64,000 nucleotides of DNA from an uncultured Verrucomicrobiae bacterium. Its GTDB lineage: Bacteria > Verrucomicrobiota > Verrucomicrobiia > Limisphaerales > UBA1096. This document shows positions 16,950 to 25,778 of this stretch, piece by piece. Position 1 is the first letter of the stretch, and every line of letters starts with the position of its first letter. Below the pieces are notes generated by a model, which worked only from the letters and a program-made list of their open reading frames with translations, was not told where the DNA came from and made no database searches. The stretch spans positions 1 to 64,000 of the forward strand of contig CALJHX010000022.1 in assembly GCA_937770485.1 (NCBI GenBank). The letters run 5' to 3'. A program made the translations under genes and the position numbers.

Positions 16950-18111
16950 AGACAAGTTTGAGGACGAGCCCCTGGTGGGCGTCGTGCCAATCGCTTATGG
17001 CTTTGCGAAGGTCAAGCACGGCCTGCTCCAGTTGTTGTTGCAGTTCGTTCATTTGCTCTTTGGTGGTATCGATCTGCTGGCGAAGTGCGAGGGCGTATTC
17101 TTTCTTGGATTTCTCCCAGGTTTTCTGAGCTGCTGCGAGTTCCTCCTGCGCATCAGTGAATAAGCGCTGGGCTTTCCCGCAGATAGTTTCTTTCTGTGCG
17201 GAAAGCCGTTCGTCGAGTCGTCGCTCTGTTTCCCTGATCTCGGTAATTTCGATGGTCTCGCTTGGGACACGGCGCAGGTTCGAGGTGAGTCCAATTATCT
17301 CAAGCAGTCGGATGCTCCACTTGGTTGGGTCGAACTGCCACGGCTTGACGCCGTTGCGGTAGTCGTGCTGGAACTCGTGGTGAAAATTGTGGTAACCCTC
17401 GCCGAAGGTGAACAGCGACATGAACCAGCTGTCCTTTGCGGAGCAACGGTTCGAGTATGGTTGCCCGCCGAGTGTGTGGCAGAGGCTGTTGATGAAAAAG
17501 GTCATGTGATGCACCATCAACAGGCGGGCCACGCCGCCGATGAGCAACCCTGCCGCCGCGCCGATGCCCCCCTCGGAGAGATAGCCAATGAGGGCCGGGA
17601 GTCCAAAGCCGACCACGATCCCGATCACCCCCCACCATTTGTGCTGCCACCGAACCAGCGGATCGGCTTTCAAATCGTTGACATTGGTCAGTGGCACGTC
17701 ACCGCCGATCGGGCGGAAGACCACCCAGCCAATATGCGCATGAAGGAAGCCAAGCTGGATGTTGTACGGATCGTTATCGTCGTCGGTGTGCTTGTGGTGT
17801 CGTCGGTGGTCCGAGCACCACTCAAGCGCAGAGTTTTCCATCGCCGTGGCGCCGAAAATGAGGGTGAACAGCCGCACCGGCCACTTGGCCTTGAACGCGA
17901 TGTGCGAAAACAGCCGGTGATAACCCAGCGTGATGCTCAAGCCCGATGCAATGAACATCCCGACGAACATGACACCGTGAAGCCACCAGTTAATTTGTCC
18001 ACCGAAGTGGTAGAGGAAAATAGGCAAGCCAACGAGCGTGCTCAACATGGTGGTGGTGAGGAATATTGCGCTTGTCCAACGCAAGTCCTGAAAACGATAA
18101 TTTAATTTCAT
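16948..18111 (-). CDS. acyl-CoA desaturase with C-terminal coiled coil
   Basis: 387-residue integral membrane fatty-acid desaturase of the stearoyl-CoA delta-9 type. The di-iron histidine boxes are present: HRLFSH near residue 65, HRRHHKHTDDDNDP near 102 and GEGYHNFHHEF near 240. Four hydrophobic helices lie between them. The last 90 or so residues are a highly charged heptad-like segment (ETERRLDERL to LQQQLEQAVLDL) not found in the basic enzyme of about 290-300 residues. ATG 18111 (MKLNYRFQDLRW) is preferred over 18159. It introduces a double bond into saturated acyl chains using oxygen; the tail may drive oligomerisation, which is inference. Confidence 0.88.
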   Translation of the reverse strand: MKLNYRFQDLRWTSAIFLTTTMLSTLVGLPIFLYHFGGQINWWLHGVMFVGMFIASGLSITLGYHRLFSHIAFKAKWPVRLFTLIFGATAMENSALEWCSDHRRHHKHTDDDNDPYNIQLGFLHAHIGWVVFRPIGGDVPLTNVNDLKADPLVRWQHKWWGVIGIVVGFGLPALIGYLSEGGIGAAAGLLIGGVARLLMVHHMTFFINSLCHTLGGQPYSNRCSAKDSWFMSLFTFGEGYHNFHHEFQHDYRNGVKPWQFDPTKWSIRLLEIIGLTSNLRRVPSETIEITEIRETERRLDERLSAQKETICGKAQRLFTDAQEELAAAQKTWEKSKKEYALALRQQIDTTKEQMNELQQQLEQAVLDLRKAISDWHDAHQGLVLKLV

Positions 18112-18236
18112 AGATTGGGGTGGTGGCCGAACAGCCGACCCATCCTCGGACGCGGTCACGCTGCCTCTACACTGTGGGGGTGTAAATACTTTTTTTCATT
18201 CGAATTCATGCGTTTTCGCCTAGGAATATCCTTTCG

Positions 18237-19709
18237 ATGCAGCTCGTTTCATTTTATATTTTGCTTATGTTATTCAGTATCAGGCTTTTATTTCATGCGA
18301 CCGTGCTCGCTGTTTTCTGCCTGGCTAATTCGGGCTTCGGTGCCAAGGCCAAGCCGAATGTCCTTTTCATCGCTGTGGACGACCTTAACAACGACCTTGG
18401 CTGCTACGGCCACCCGCTCGTCCAGTCGCCGAACATAGACCGCTTGGCCAGCCGCGGCATGCGTTTCGACCGCGCCTACTGCCAGTACCCCGTTTGCAAC
18501 CCAAGCCGTGCCTCGCTCATGACCGGCCTGTATCCAGAGCAAACCGGCGTGCTCTCCAACGCAGGTGACTTCCGCGAACGCCATCCGGACATTACCACTC
18601 TGTCGCAGCATTTTATGAACAACGGCTACTTCGCCGCCCGCGTCGGTAAGATTTATCACTACGGCGTGCCGCTGCAAATCGGAACCGACGGCAAGGACGA
18701 TGCGGCATCGTGGAACACCGTAGCCAACCCAATCGGCATTGACCGCACCGAGCTCGATTCGGTCGCCACGTTGCAGAAGGGAAAATATGGTGGCACGCTG
18801 AGTTGGCGCATCGTCGAGAGCCGCGACGAGGATCACACCGACGGCAAGGGCGCACTTGAGGCGATACGGTTGATCGAGGAAAATCACCCTGACAAAACTG
18901 GCAAGCCGTTTTTTTTGGCGATGGGCTTCTTCCGGCCGCACACCCCGTACGTCGCCCCGGCGCACTACGCCAACCTGTATCCGCTCGACAAGATCGATCC
19001 CGTGATGGAGAAGACCGGCGACCGCGACGACATACCGCCCGCCGCGCTTGCCGACCGGGTGCACCAGCGCGAGTTGTCCCTGGCCAAGCGCAGGGAAATT
19101 ATTCAGGCCTACTATGCGTCGATTTCGCTGATGGACGCCTGCGTCGGCAAACTGATGGACGCGCTTGACCGGCTCAAACTCGCTGACAACACAATCGTCG
19201 TTTTCTTTTCCGACCACGGCTACCACCTTGGCCAGCATGGTCTTTGGCAGAAGAGTGACCTGTTTGAGGGCAGCGCGCGCGTCCCTCTTGTCCTCTCCAT
19301 CCCCGGTATGAAAAACGTCGGTCAAGCCAGCAACTCGCTCGTTGAATTGATCGATCTCTATCCTACGCTGGCCGGCCTTTGCGGCTTATCTAAACCAAAT
19401 CATCTCAATGGCTTAAACCTCATGCCAGTGCTGAAGAACCCCAAGGCCAAGGTGCGCGAAGCCGCCTTCACGGTGACGCGAATTCGTGGGAAGATTCCCG
19501 GAGTCAAAAAAAACAATCAACTTGGTCACACCATTCGCACCGAGCGCTACCGATTCACAGAGTGGGCTGATGGAAAACACGGCGTGGAGTTGTATGACTA
19601 CAAGTCTGACCCCGACGAATACACTAATCTGGCCATGCGAGATTCAGCCAAAAAAGTGCTCAAGGAGATGCAGCAACTGATGCAATCGACCCGAGCACAC
19701 ACTCGCTAA
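18237..19709 (+). CDS. sulfatase, iduronate-2-sulfatase-like
   Basis: 490-residue secreted sulfatase. An N-terminal hydrophobic leader ends near residue 35, followed by PNVLFIAVDDLNNDLGCYGH with the metal-binding aspartates. Cys87 in CNPSRASLMTG is the residue converted to formylglycine. FSDHGYHLGQHGLWQKSDLFEG is the second metal/substrate block typical of iduronate-2-sulfatase-like enzymes. These enzymes remove sulfate from polysaccharides, in aquatic Verrucomicrobiota usually algal ones; the exact substrate is unknown. No formylglycine-generating enzyme is in the window. Confidence 0.92.
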   Translation: MQLVSFYILLMLFSIRLLFHATVLAVFCLANSGFGAKAKPNVLFIAVDDLNNDLGCYGHPLVQSPNIDRLASRGMRFDRAYCQYPVCNPSRASLMTGLYPEQTGVLSNAGDFRERHPDITTLSQHFMNNGYFAARVGKIYHYGVPLQIGTDGKDDAASWNTVANPIGIDRTELDSVATLQKGKYGGTLSWRIVESRDEDHTDGKGALEAIRLIEENHPDKTGKPFFLAMGFFRPHTPYVAPAHYANLYPLDKIDPVMEKTGDRDDIPPAALADRVHQRELSLAKRREIIQAYYASISLMDACVGKLMDALDRLKLADNTIVVFFSDHGYHLGQHGLWQKSDLFEGSARVPLVLSIPGMKNVGQASNSLVELIDLYPTLAGLCGLSKPNHLNGLNLMPVLKNPKAKVREAAFTVTRIRGKIPGVKKNNQLGHTIRTERYRFTEWADGKHGVELYDYKSDPDEYTNLAMRDSAKKVLKEMQQLMQSTRAHTR

Positions 19710-21010
19710 AGCCGCCCAAGCGCCTTGTCGAGGATGACTAGGGCAGTGGCCATCTGTTCGTCGGTGATGGTCAGCGGCGGGGTGAGGGTGATCACGGTGC
19801 CACCGGAGACTTTAAAGCTTAGTCCGTTTTCGAGGCAGTCGTACAATATCCGCTCGGCGGTGTCTGGGCTGCTTACTTCCACGCCCATCGAGAGACCGAG
19901 GCCGCGCACGTCGGTGATGGCGTTGTGGCGTTGCTGCAATGTGCGCAACTGCTCTAGTGTTTCGGCCCCCAATTTACTTGAATGCTCGAGCAGGTTTTCC
20001 GATTCAATCACGTCGAGAGTGGCCAGCGCTGCCGCGGCGCCGACTGGGCTTTTTTCGTGCGTGTAATGGCCCAGCGCACGCTGCGGCGCGATGTCGAGAT
20101 CGGCCCGGGTGATTGTTGCGGCCATCGGTATCACGCCGCCGCCGAGCCCCTTGCCGAGTACGAGGATGTCCGGCGTTACGCCGCTGTATTCGCAGCAAAA
20201 CATTCGACCGGTACGACCGAGCGCAAGCGGGATTTCATCGAAAATAAGCAATGTGCCGTGTCGATCGCACAGTTCGCGTACACGCCGCCAATACGCATCC
20301 GGCGGGCGGTCGATAGTTGTGCAGCGCATCGGTTCGGCAATGACCGCGCCAATGTCGCCCTCCTCGACGAGGATCTTTTCGATAGCCTCGGCGTCCGCCG
20401 TCGCGCTAGGCCAAGCGACGTGAAAACAGCCGGGCAGAAGCGGGCCGAGTCCGTCGCGAAACAGCGCCTCACCTCCGATCGAGATGGCGTCCAGAGAAGC
20501 GCCATGAAACGAGTCGAGCATTGAGATTGTCTTGTGCCGGCCAGTGACGTAGCGGGCGAGCTTCATCGCGATGCCGATGGCCGCTGAGCCGCCCGGCGCG
20601 AACAGCACCTTGGCCAAGTTGCCCGGCGCAAGCTTGACCAGGCGCTCGGCGAGCGCGAGGGCAGGTTGATTGGTGAATCGCCGAGGACAAAAGGCCAAAT
20701 CGTCAAGTTGCCGCTTGACCGCCTCAATGACTTTGGGATGCGCGTGGCCGACCTGATGAACGCTGTTTCCGTGAAAATCCATGTAGCGTCTACCGGCGGC
20801 ATCTGTCAGGTAGATGCCTTCGCAGCCAGTCAACTCGGTGAGGCACGGCGTGGAGAGGGATTGATGCAGAAAGGCTGCTGAGTCGCGCTCTAGTGTTTCG
20901 CACGTCGCATTGTCCACGTTTGACTTTTGCCAGACGAGGCGGCGGTCGGAAAGGTTGATGTCCCCCTCAGTGCGGTCCGCTTGGCCAAGCGGTTCATTTG
21001 TCGAAGTCAT
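19706..21010 (-). CDS. pbfA: class III aminotransferase-fold protein, PbfA-like
   Basis: 434-residue PLP enzyme. The N-terminus GDINLSDRRLVWQ, the block DFHGNSVHQVGHAHP near 83, and SMLDSFHGASLDAISIGGEALFR fit what I recall of (R)-1-hydroxy-2-aminoethylphosphonate ammonia-lyase (PbfA), which feeds 2-aminoethylphosphonate breakdown. The PLP lysine is in LVLGKGLGGG, and the cofactor aspartate is in LLIFDEIPLALGRTG. ATG 21010 is chosen; the upstream extension to 21082 is unlikely. No phnW, phnX, phnY or phnA is adjacent. A general class III transaminase is the alternative. Confidence 0.65.
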   Translation of the reverse strand: MTSTNEPLGQADRTEGDINLSDRRLVWQKSNVDNATCETLERDSAAFLHQSLSTPCLTELTGCEGIYLTDAAGRRYMDFHGNSVHQVGHAHPKVIEAVKRQLDDLAFCPRRFTNQPALALAERLVKLAPGNLAKVLFAPGGSAAIGIAMKLARYVTGRHKTISMLDSFHGASLDAISIGGEALFRDGLGPLLPGCFHVAWPSATADAEAIEKILVEEGDIGAVIAEPMRCTTIDRPPDAYWRRVRELCDRHGTLLIFDEIPLALGRTGRMFCCEYSGVTPDILVLGKGLGGGVIPMAATITRADLDIAPQRALGHYTHEKSPVGAAAALATLDVIESENLLEHSSKLGAETLEQLRTLQQRHNAITDVRGLGLSMGVEVSSPDTAERILYDCLENGLSFKVSGGTVITLTPPLTITDEQMATALVILDKALGRL

Positions 21011-21170
21011 GCTCAGCGCACCATAAAGCACTCCGGCCAAGCCTGAAAGAAAAGCCGTTGCCGGAGGGCTATGGTTTGCCATATGGTTTGCTGTATAAAA
21101 CGATACATCGTTAAGTTGTAACTAAGTAAACGTTAATTACGTAAATTAAGATTGATCTTATTTTGATGCG

Positions 21171-22082
21171 ATGAACAATTTGATTTTCAGATTAATGATG
21201 GCTACTTGTCTTGGCATGGTGACTGGTAATGCAACCGCACAGGAACGCGGAGGACGTGAGGGTGGCGGTCGAAGTGGTGACGCTGGTCGTGAACGTCCTG
21301 AACGCGGGGAGCGAGGCGAAGATCGCGGACGACGCCTTCAATTCGGCGGGCAGGCTGGACGAGGCGACATGATGCAAGTGCTTCCAATCATGACCGCGCT
21401 TGACGCCGACGGTAATGGGGAAATCTCCGACGCAGAAATTAACGGATCTGTCGCTGCCCTCAAGAAACTCGACAAAAACAAGGACAACAAGCTCACAGCA
21501 GAAGAATTGCGCCCTAACTTTGGTGGCAATCGGGGCGGCAGAGGTGGCAGTGGTATCCCAGATCGCTCTCCTGCATCTGTCACCCAGCCGTTAAAGCCAC
21601 TTCCGCCGGTTGCAAAGCAAATCGCAGGATTTTCATCTCGTGAGATTCTTAAGCTTTTTGGCGCACAAGGGCGGCATGGGGGTACCGAACGCGAATTGGC
21701 TAACTACCGTCGTGTCTTTGGTTTCACTGATGCTGACAGGGACGGACGACATTCAAAAAAGGAATACATCGAGAACGGCGCCTATCTGACCCCTCAGTCA
21801 AGACGGGGCATCTTCCTGGCATCTGACTCAAACAACGACGGCTTTGTCTCCGAAGCTGAGTATGTCGAAAATCGACTTATCACTGACGAGGCCAAGTTGA
21901 TATTCGGTGGCATGGACTCCGACGGCAACAACAGGTTGACTTCAAAGGAACTTTTGGCCAGTGGAAATCTAAAGGATCAGAAATTGGCCAACGGGGTTTT
22001 CAAGGCGTTAGACACAAACGAGGACGGGGAACTTGTCATCCCCGAGTATCTACGTGTATGGGGCCGTTGGGCCAGGCATTAA
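21171..22082 (+). CDS. secreted EF-hand calcium-binding protein
   Basis: 303-residue protein with a signal peptide ending near NATAQ, then an Arg/Gly-rich low-complexity stretch (residues 25-62). Six EF-hand-like loops follow, including DADGNGEISDAE, DKNKDNKLTAEE, DSNNDGFVSEAE and DTNEDGELVIPE. It is probably a calcium-binding surface or periplasmic protein. It sits at the edge of the AT-rich block and still carries one exact TTGGCCAA copy (21984-21991), the last before a 10-kb gap in that element. Confidence 0.85.
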   Translation: MNNLIFRLMMATCLGMVTGNATAQERGGREGGGRSGDAGRERPERGERGEDRGRRLQFGGQAGRGDMMQVLPIMTALDADGNGEISDAEINGSVAALKKLDKNKDNKLTAEELRPNFGGNRGGRGGSGIPDRSPASVTQPLKPLPPVAKQIAGFSSREILKLFGAQGRHGGTERELANYRRVFGFTDADRDGRHSKKEYIENGAYLTPQSRRGIFLASDSNNDGFVSEAEYVENRLITDEAKLIFGGMDSDGNNRLTSKELLASGNLKDQKLANGVFKALDTNEDGELVIPEYLRVWGRWARH

Positions 22083-22226
22083 ACCTTTTGTTTGCATTAA
22101 CCACGACGGCAAGACATTCTCAAGTCGGCGGGGGTAACGCCAGTAGTTCACGCTACAGGTTCCTTGCTTAAACGATGTTAAAGTCGTTTTGAGGTCGTTA
22201 GTTCGTGGTCGAACCGGCGGCCTTTT

Positions 22227-23582
22227 TTATTTGATGCGACGGCGGAGGAGAAACGGATCAAATTCATCGTTGGTGTCATAAGCATATGGCTCCCAGCCCT
22301 CAGGAATCTTTCCGGATGATGTCTTAATTTCCCATTGTTGCTTTCCATCCCAATCGCCATTCGTACGACGGCGGAGGAGAAACGGATCAAATTCATCGTT
22401 GGTGTCATAAGCATATGGCTCCCAGCCCTCAGGAATCTTTCTGGATGATGTCTTTATTTCCCACTGTTGCTTTCCATCCCAATTGTCAGTCATACGACGG
22501 CGGAGGAGTAACGGAGCTTGTTCATCGTTACTATCATAACCAAATGGCTCCCAACCCTCGGGAATCTTTCTGGAAGATGTCTTCAGTTCCCATTTTTGCT
22601 TTCCATCCCAATTGACAGTCGTGGGACGGCGGAGGAGAAAGGGATATTGCTTATCGTTGCTATCATAAGCATATGGCTCCCAGCCTAAAGGAATCTTTTC
22701 GGAGGATATCTTTATTTCCCACTTTTGTTTTCCATACCAATTATCAGTCGTACGATGGCGGAGGAGAAATGGATATAGTTTATCTTTTATAGAAGTAAAA
22801 ACTTCCTGATTTTCTTTTACTTCCTTGGATTGATTATTTGTAAGGCGCGTCAATTGTACCTTTCCTTTTTCGACCTTAAACTCAGAAAACTCCTCTGTTT
22901 CTTCTATATCAAATGTTGCCTTTAAAACATTGAACCTAGAACTAGGAGTATAAAGATTGAGAGTCGGTAGGTTAGATCTCGTTTTTATGTCAGCCCATAG
23001 CTTTCCATTCAGAAGCCTTAATTCTCGATCATTGTTACTATATTTTGATATTATGCACCGAGATGGGCCAGACAGCGTCAGAATAGATTGATCATGGAAT
23101 TCCAACTCGACAAAAGAGTCTGCTGAAACAGCCTCAACGGTAGATCCAACTGGGATAGGCATCCCAACTTCTAGGCTTAATAACTCTTTACTGTTCTTGT
23201 GGAATATTTTTACTGCACCTGCTATTGACTTGATAGTAGATACTTTCACGGGAGTTGTATCGTTGTTGAAAAGGTATAACAGAAGAGCAAGAACAGCCGC
23301 TACAGACATTCCTAATTTCAAGTATCCGGAAAGTAAAGTATTGGGTTTATTGCAGACTACCGAGTTTGCAGGCTTTTGAATCGGAATATTGGGTATATTA
23401 AAATTAGGTATTCCAATTTGCTCCTCTAATGCTGTATCGACGTCAATATAAGAAAGGTAGTACTTTCTTGCTTCAGGATTGGATCCTAATATTTTTTCTA
23501 GTTGTTTTTCTTCATCTTTGGAAAGTGTCCCTTCAGTCAATTTGGGCATCAATATTTCTAAATTATTTTTCCAGTCAATCAT
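22227..23582 (-). CDS. FecR-like anti-sigma protein with C-terminal 43-residue repeats
   Basis: 451-residue protein. Residues 1-55 form a small helical cytoplasmic domain (LTEGTLSKDEEKQLEKIL) like anti-sigma N-termini. Residues about 86-105 are one transmembrane helix, and about 115-255 are a FecR-type domain (GAVKI, SVEL-like strands, GPSRCII, LLNGKLWADI, TPSSRFNVL). From residue 266 to the end are four full repeats plus a partial one, with key residues W-E-I-K-T-S-S, E-G-W-E-P, Y-D-S/T-N-D and P-F-L-L-R-R. The start ATG overlaps the sigma gene stop. By analogy FecR-like proteins pass an outside signal to the ECF factor; here the repeats would lie outside the cytoplasm. The fusion to these repeats is not something I recognise. 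Confidence 0.85.
   Translation of the reverse strand: MIDWKNNLEILMPKLTEGTLSKDEEKQLEKILGSNPEARKYYLSYIDVDTALEEQIGIPNFNIPNIPIQKPANSVVCNKPNTLLSGYLKLGMSVAAVLALLLYLFNNDTTPVKVSTIKSIAGAVKIFHKNSKELLSLEVGMPIPVGSTVEAVSADSFVELEFHDQSILTLSGPSRCIISKYSNNDRELRLLNGKLWADIKTRSNLPTLNLYTPSSRFNVLKATFDIEETEEFSEFKVEKGKVQLTRLTNNQSKEVKENQEVFTSIKDKLYPFLLRHRTTDNWYGKQKWEIKISSEKIPLGWEPYAYDSNDKQYPFLLRRPTTVNWDGKQKWELKTSSRKIPEGWEPFGYDSNDEQAPLLLRRRMTDNWDGKQQWEIKTSSRKIPEGWEPYAYDTNDEFDPFLLRRRTNGDWDGKQQWEIKTSSGKIPEGWEPYAYDTNDEFDPFLLRRRIK
22230..22787 (-). repeat. coding tandem repeat array, 129-bp unit
   Basis: Four units plus a partial one lie in the 3' end of the FecR-like gene. The spacing between GGCGGAGGAG landmarks at 22241 and 22370 is exactly 129 bases. 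The first roughly 80 bases of these two units are almost identical, so the last duplication is recent. Units farther from the stop are more diverged. Confidence 0.9.
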
Positions 23583-24115
23583 GACAATTCTTCTTTCATT
23601 CTTTTTTCAATACAAATCATTAATTGATTGCGAATTCGATGCATCTGTATTCGAATTGCATTAGAGGTTTTGTGGGAAACATTTGCTATTTCTTTGAAAG
23701 AAAGACGCCGCTCATACCTCGCTTTAAGTAGTTTAAAATTTTCTTTGTCTATTTTTTTCAGGCATTCGTTCAGGTGAGATAACCTAAAAGATGTATCGTC
23801 AGGCCTTTTACCATCTTCCTCTATGATTTGATCAAATGTTCTATCTGAAAAAATCAGTCGCTCACGCGATTGGTTTTTGCGAAAAGATAAAATTTGAAAA
23901 TTAGCAACTGTTAATGCCCAGGCCATGAAGTTCGTCCCTATTTGGAAGTCATTGGCTTTACGGCAAAGAACAATATTAGTCAGTTGAAGGACTTCATTAG
24001 TTTGATGGTGATCAACTAAACGCTTTAGAATAAATCCATGAATTTTTTGTTGAGCCTCAGTTAACATTTCAACAAATTCCTCATCCAATTGAAAAGGCTG
24101 ATTTTTATCCTGCAC
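23579..24115 (-). CDS. ECF sigma-70 factor, Rhodopirellula/Verrucomicrobium type
   Basis: 178-residue ECF sigma factor. Region 2 spans about residues 20-100, including NFMAWALTVANFQILSFRKNQ. Region 4 is at the C-terminus with LLKARYERRLSFKEIANVSHKTSNAIRIQMHRIRNQL, a helix-turn-helix. The pattern fits the sigma subgroup expanded in Rhodopirellula and Verrucomicrobium. It overlaps the FecR-like gene by four bases (ATGA), the normal arrangement of a sigma factor and its membrane regulator. Lys-rich and AT-rich codon use matches the surrounding block and differs from the rest of the window. Confidence 0.9.
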   Translation of the reverse strand: MQDKNQPFQLDEEFVEMLTEAQQKIHGFILKRLVDHHQTNEVLQLTNIVLCRKANDFQIGTNFMAWALTVANFQILSFRKNQSRERLIFSDRTFDQIIEEDGKRPDDTSFRLSHLNECLKKIDKENFKLLKARYERRLSFKEIANVSHKTSNAIRIQMHRIRNQLMICIEKRMKEELS

Positions 24116-24167
24116 TATTAGCTTAATCTTTTCACAATGGGCTTTTGTTTGCTAGAGCGCTGAAATT

Positions 24168-24189
24168 GACACAGCCATTAGTTATTGCC
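24168..24189 (-). promoter_or_regulatory. motif shared with the secreted repeat-protein promoter
   Basis: On the plus strand it reads GACACAG, two variable bases, then ATTAGTTA. It lies 53-74 bases upstream of the sigma start. The same arrangement occurs at 26539-26560, upstream of the secreted repeat protein. In the first 17 bases, 15 are identical. Confidence 0.45.
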
Positions 24190-24275
24190 TTGCATGAATT
24201 ACTTAATCAAAAAAAATCACACTTGAGTCATGCTTTCTTTTGGGGAAGTTTAAATGAATAGCATCTTGGCGCCAC

Positions 24276-24605
24276 TCATTTAGCAGCAGCTTTCTTGATT
24301 AACAATACTTTGTGCCTCGTACTATCGAAATCATCTAATCTTCCATACGCATCTACCTTGCCATCTTTAAATCGGATAAAAGCTTCATAGACCATGAACC
24401 CATTAGGTTTAAGGAGTTCTTTATCAAAGCCTCTGTAAATAAAGTATTCCAGCCCATCTATCGCAGCCACCCTAAATGGTTCTCCTTTGAAAGTAATAAC
24501 CTGCTGTTTGTTCATGCCAATGGAAATCGAAGATAAATTGAGGCTTTTAGTCGAGGCGCACCCTGCCAACAGCACAGCTGCGATTGTTGTGAGTATGTGT
24601 TTCAT
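24276..24605 (-). CDS. small lipoprotein, SmpA/BamE-like
   Basis: 109-residue predicted lipoprotein with a lipobox ending at Cys16 (VLLAGC). The mature part has SIGMNKQQVITFKGEPFRV, which resembles the short SmpA/OmlA (BamE-like) lipoprotein fold: a helix with GMxxxQV and then strands. The similarity is a pattern impression. Its signal peptide is closely related in DNA to those at 27778, 58378 and 58842. It lies between the sigma/FecR pair and the zinc-ribbon protein, all on the minus strand with short gaps. Confidence 0.7.
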   Translation of the reverse strand: MKHILTTIAAVLLAGCASTKSLNLSSISIGMNKQQVITFKGEPFRVAAIDGLEYFIYRGFDKELLKPNGFMVYEAFIRFKDGKVDAYGRLDDFDSTRHKVLLIKKAAAK

Positions 24606-24670
24606 TTTCCTTTAGCTATCTTTTCACAATGTTCTTTTGCCGTATTGAATAGTGCACTGGAAGCAGTGGC

Positions 24671-25402
24671 TTAACCTCTCGACTTTTCGAGAAAAATCAT
24701 CATTAAGAGACTCATCATGCAGCGTATTTCTTCGTCAGGAGTTACTTCGGCTAGTTTGTCTATTTTGAACAGTGCGCCCCAAAAGCTCGGAACTTTTGTT
24801 AGCCTGAAGAGCTCAGTGCCATCTTTACTTTTTGCAATGTATGACGAATTAAGAATGTAGTTGCAAGCAAAGCCTACAAAAGGGAGGCCTCCGAGCAACG
24901 AGTCAACAAGTTTTGCAAAAGGATTCTCTTCTTTAATTGTTGCATATTGATTACCGCTGGAATCATCGACAAGGTAAGTCGCTTTCCATATTGAGAGAAG
25001 GCCTTTGCGTTGTACGGAACCAAAGCATTGTTTGTTCTCTGTGTAAAAGTGATATGCCGCACTGAAATCGATGACCTTGTTGGCCTTAATTGTACAGATT
25101 CGCTTGGCTTTTGTTTTGTCCTCAAATACTTCGAGTTCTTCTTTGAGTTTTAAGACCTTTTGCCGAGCATAAGCAACTGAGTTGCCTTTGGAATCTGTCA
25201 GCATCGCTTGTTTTGCTAGAGCTATTTTTTTGAAGTTCAGTTCAATCGGGTAATTTTTACCAGAAGCTACTTGTGGTGTTTCCTCTTGAACTAATGCTGG
25301 CACAGCTAAACTGGTGTTACAGGCAGGACACTCAATGGTCTGCCCAGCAAGTTCTTCAGGCATCTCCAAGTGCTGATTGCAATTGGTGCAGGGTATTTTC
25401 AT
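24671..25402 (-). CDS. zinc-ribbon plus LURP-one/tubby-like protein
   Basis: 243-residue protein with two parts. Residues 1-35 carry two Cys-x2-Cys knuckles (CTNCNQ and CPACNT), a zinc ribbon. From about residue 52 the sequence resembles LURP-one-related/scramblase-like beta-barrel proteins (KIALAKQAMLTDSKGNSVAYARQKVLKLKEELEVFEDKT-like strand pattern). A hydrophobic hairpin near 175-190 and the terminal LLMMIFLEK could contact the membrane. No catalytic residues can be assigned. Its upstream leader contains TGCTAGAGCGCT, also found upstream of the sigma gene. Confidence 0.65.
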   Translation of the reverse strand: MKIPCTNCNQHLEMPEELAGQTIECPACNTSLAVPALVQEETPQVASGKNYPIELNFKKIALAKQAMLTDSKGNSVAYARQKVLKLKEELEVFEDKTKAKRICTIKANKVIDFSAAYHFYTENKQCFGSVQRKGLLSIWKATYLVDDSSGNQYATIKEENPFAKLVDSLLGGLPFVGFACNYILNSSYIAKSKDGTELFRLTKVPSFWGALFKIDKLAEVTPDEEIRCMMSLLMMIFLEKSRG

Positions 25403-25454
25403 TCAGTATATCAATTCTTCACTCATCCTGCTAGAGCGCTAAGGCACATTTAAT

Positions 25455-25757
25455 TTACCATTCCATGGCAGTGCCAAGAGCCATTAATAATCCTAAACCC
25501 ACGATGGTAATAATCGATAAAATACAGCTAACCATCCCGCAAATCATCCCGGCTTTGGTGAAAACTTTTCCCTCGGGATCCATTTGATCTTCTTTCATTT
25601 TTGCGAGATCCCCTTTCCCCATAATCCAAGCTGGTATCCCAGTGAAAAACGTACATCCAACTAGACTCAATATGCCAAGCACAAGTATCAGGGTACCGCG
25701 ATGATGTTCTAAAACGCTGCTGGTTGTTTCAGAAGTATATGTCGTTTTGCCATTCAT
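25455..25757 (-). CDS. small two-helix membrane protein, DUF4190-like
   Basis: 100-residue protein with two hydrophobic helices (about 23-48 and 68-95) separated by a charged loop holding GKGDLAKMKEDQMDP. The helix-loop-helix pattern, with ILGILSLVGC in the first helix, fits the DUF4190 family of small bacterial membrane proteins. Function is unknown. It lies 22 bases upstream of the end of the secreted repeat protein gene, on the same strand. Confidence 0.7.
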   Translation of the reverse strand: MNGKTTYTSETTSSVLEHHRGTLILVLGILSLVGCTFFTGIPAWIMGKGDLAKMKEDQMDPEGKVFTKAGMICGMVSCILSIITIVGLGLLMALGTAMEW

Positions 25758-25778
25758 TGCTTAAGGAGTTGCTCAAAT

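Noticed and set aside
17365-18105. Long plus-strand ORF opposite the desaturase
   Set aside because: Shadow frame; the minus strand carries all three histidine boxes.
18288-19325. 345-residue minus-strand ORF opposite the sulfatase
   Set aside because: Shadow frame; the plus strand carries the formylglycine site and metal residues.
22230-22787. CRISPR-like array
   Set aside because: The repeats are 129-base in-frame coding units without spacers and encode a regular protein repeat.
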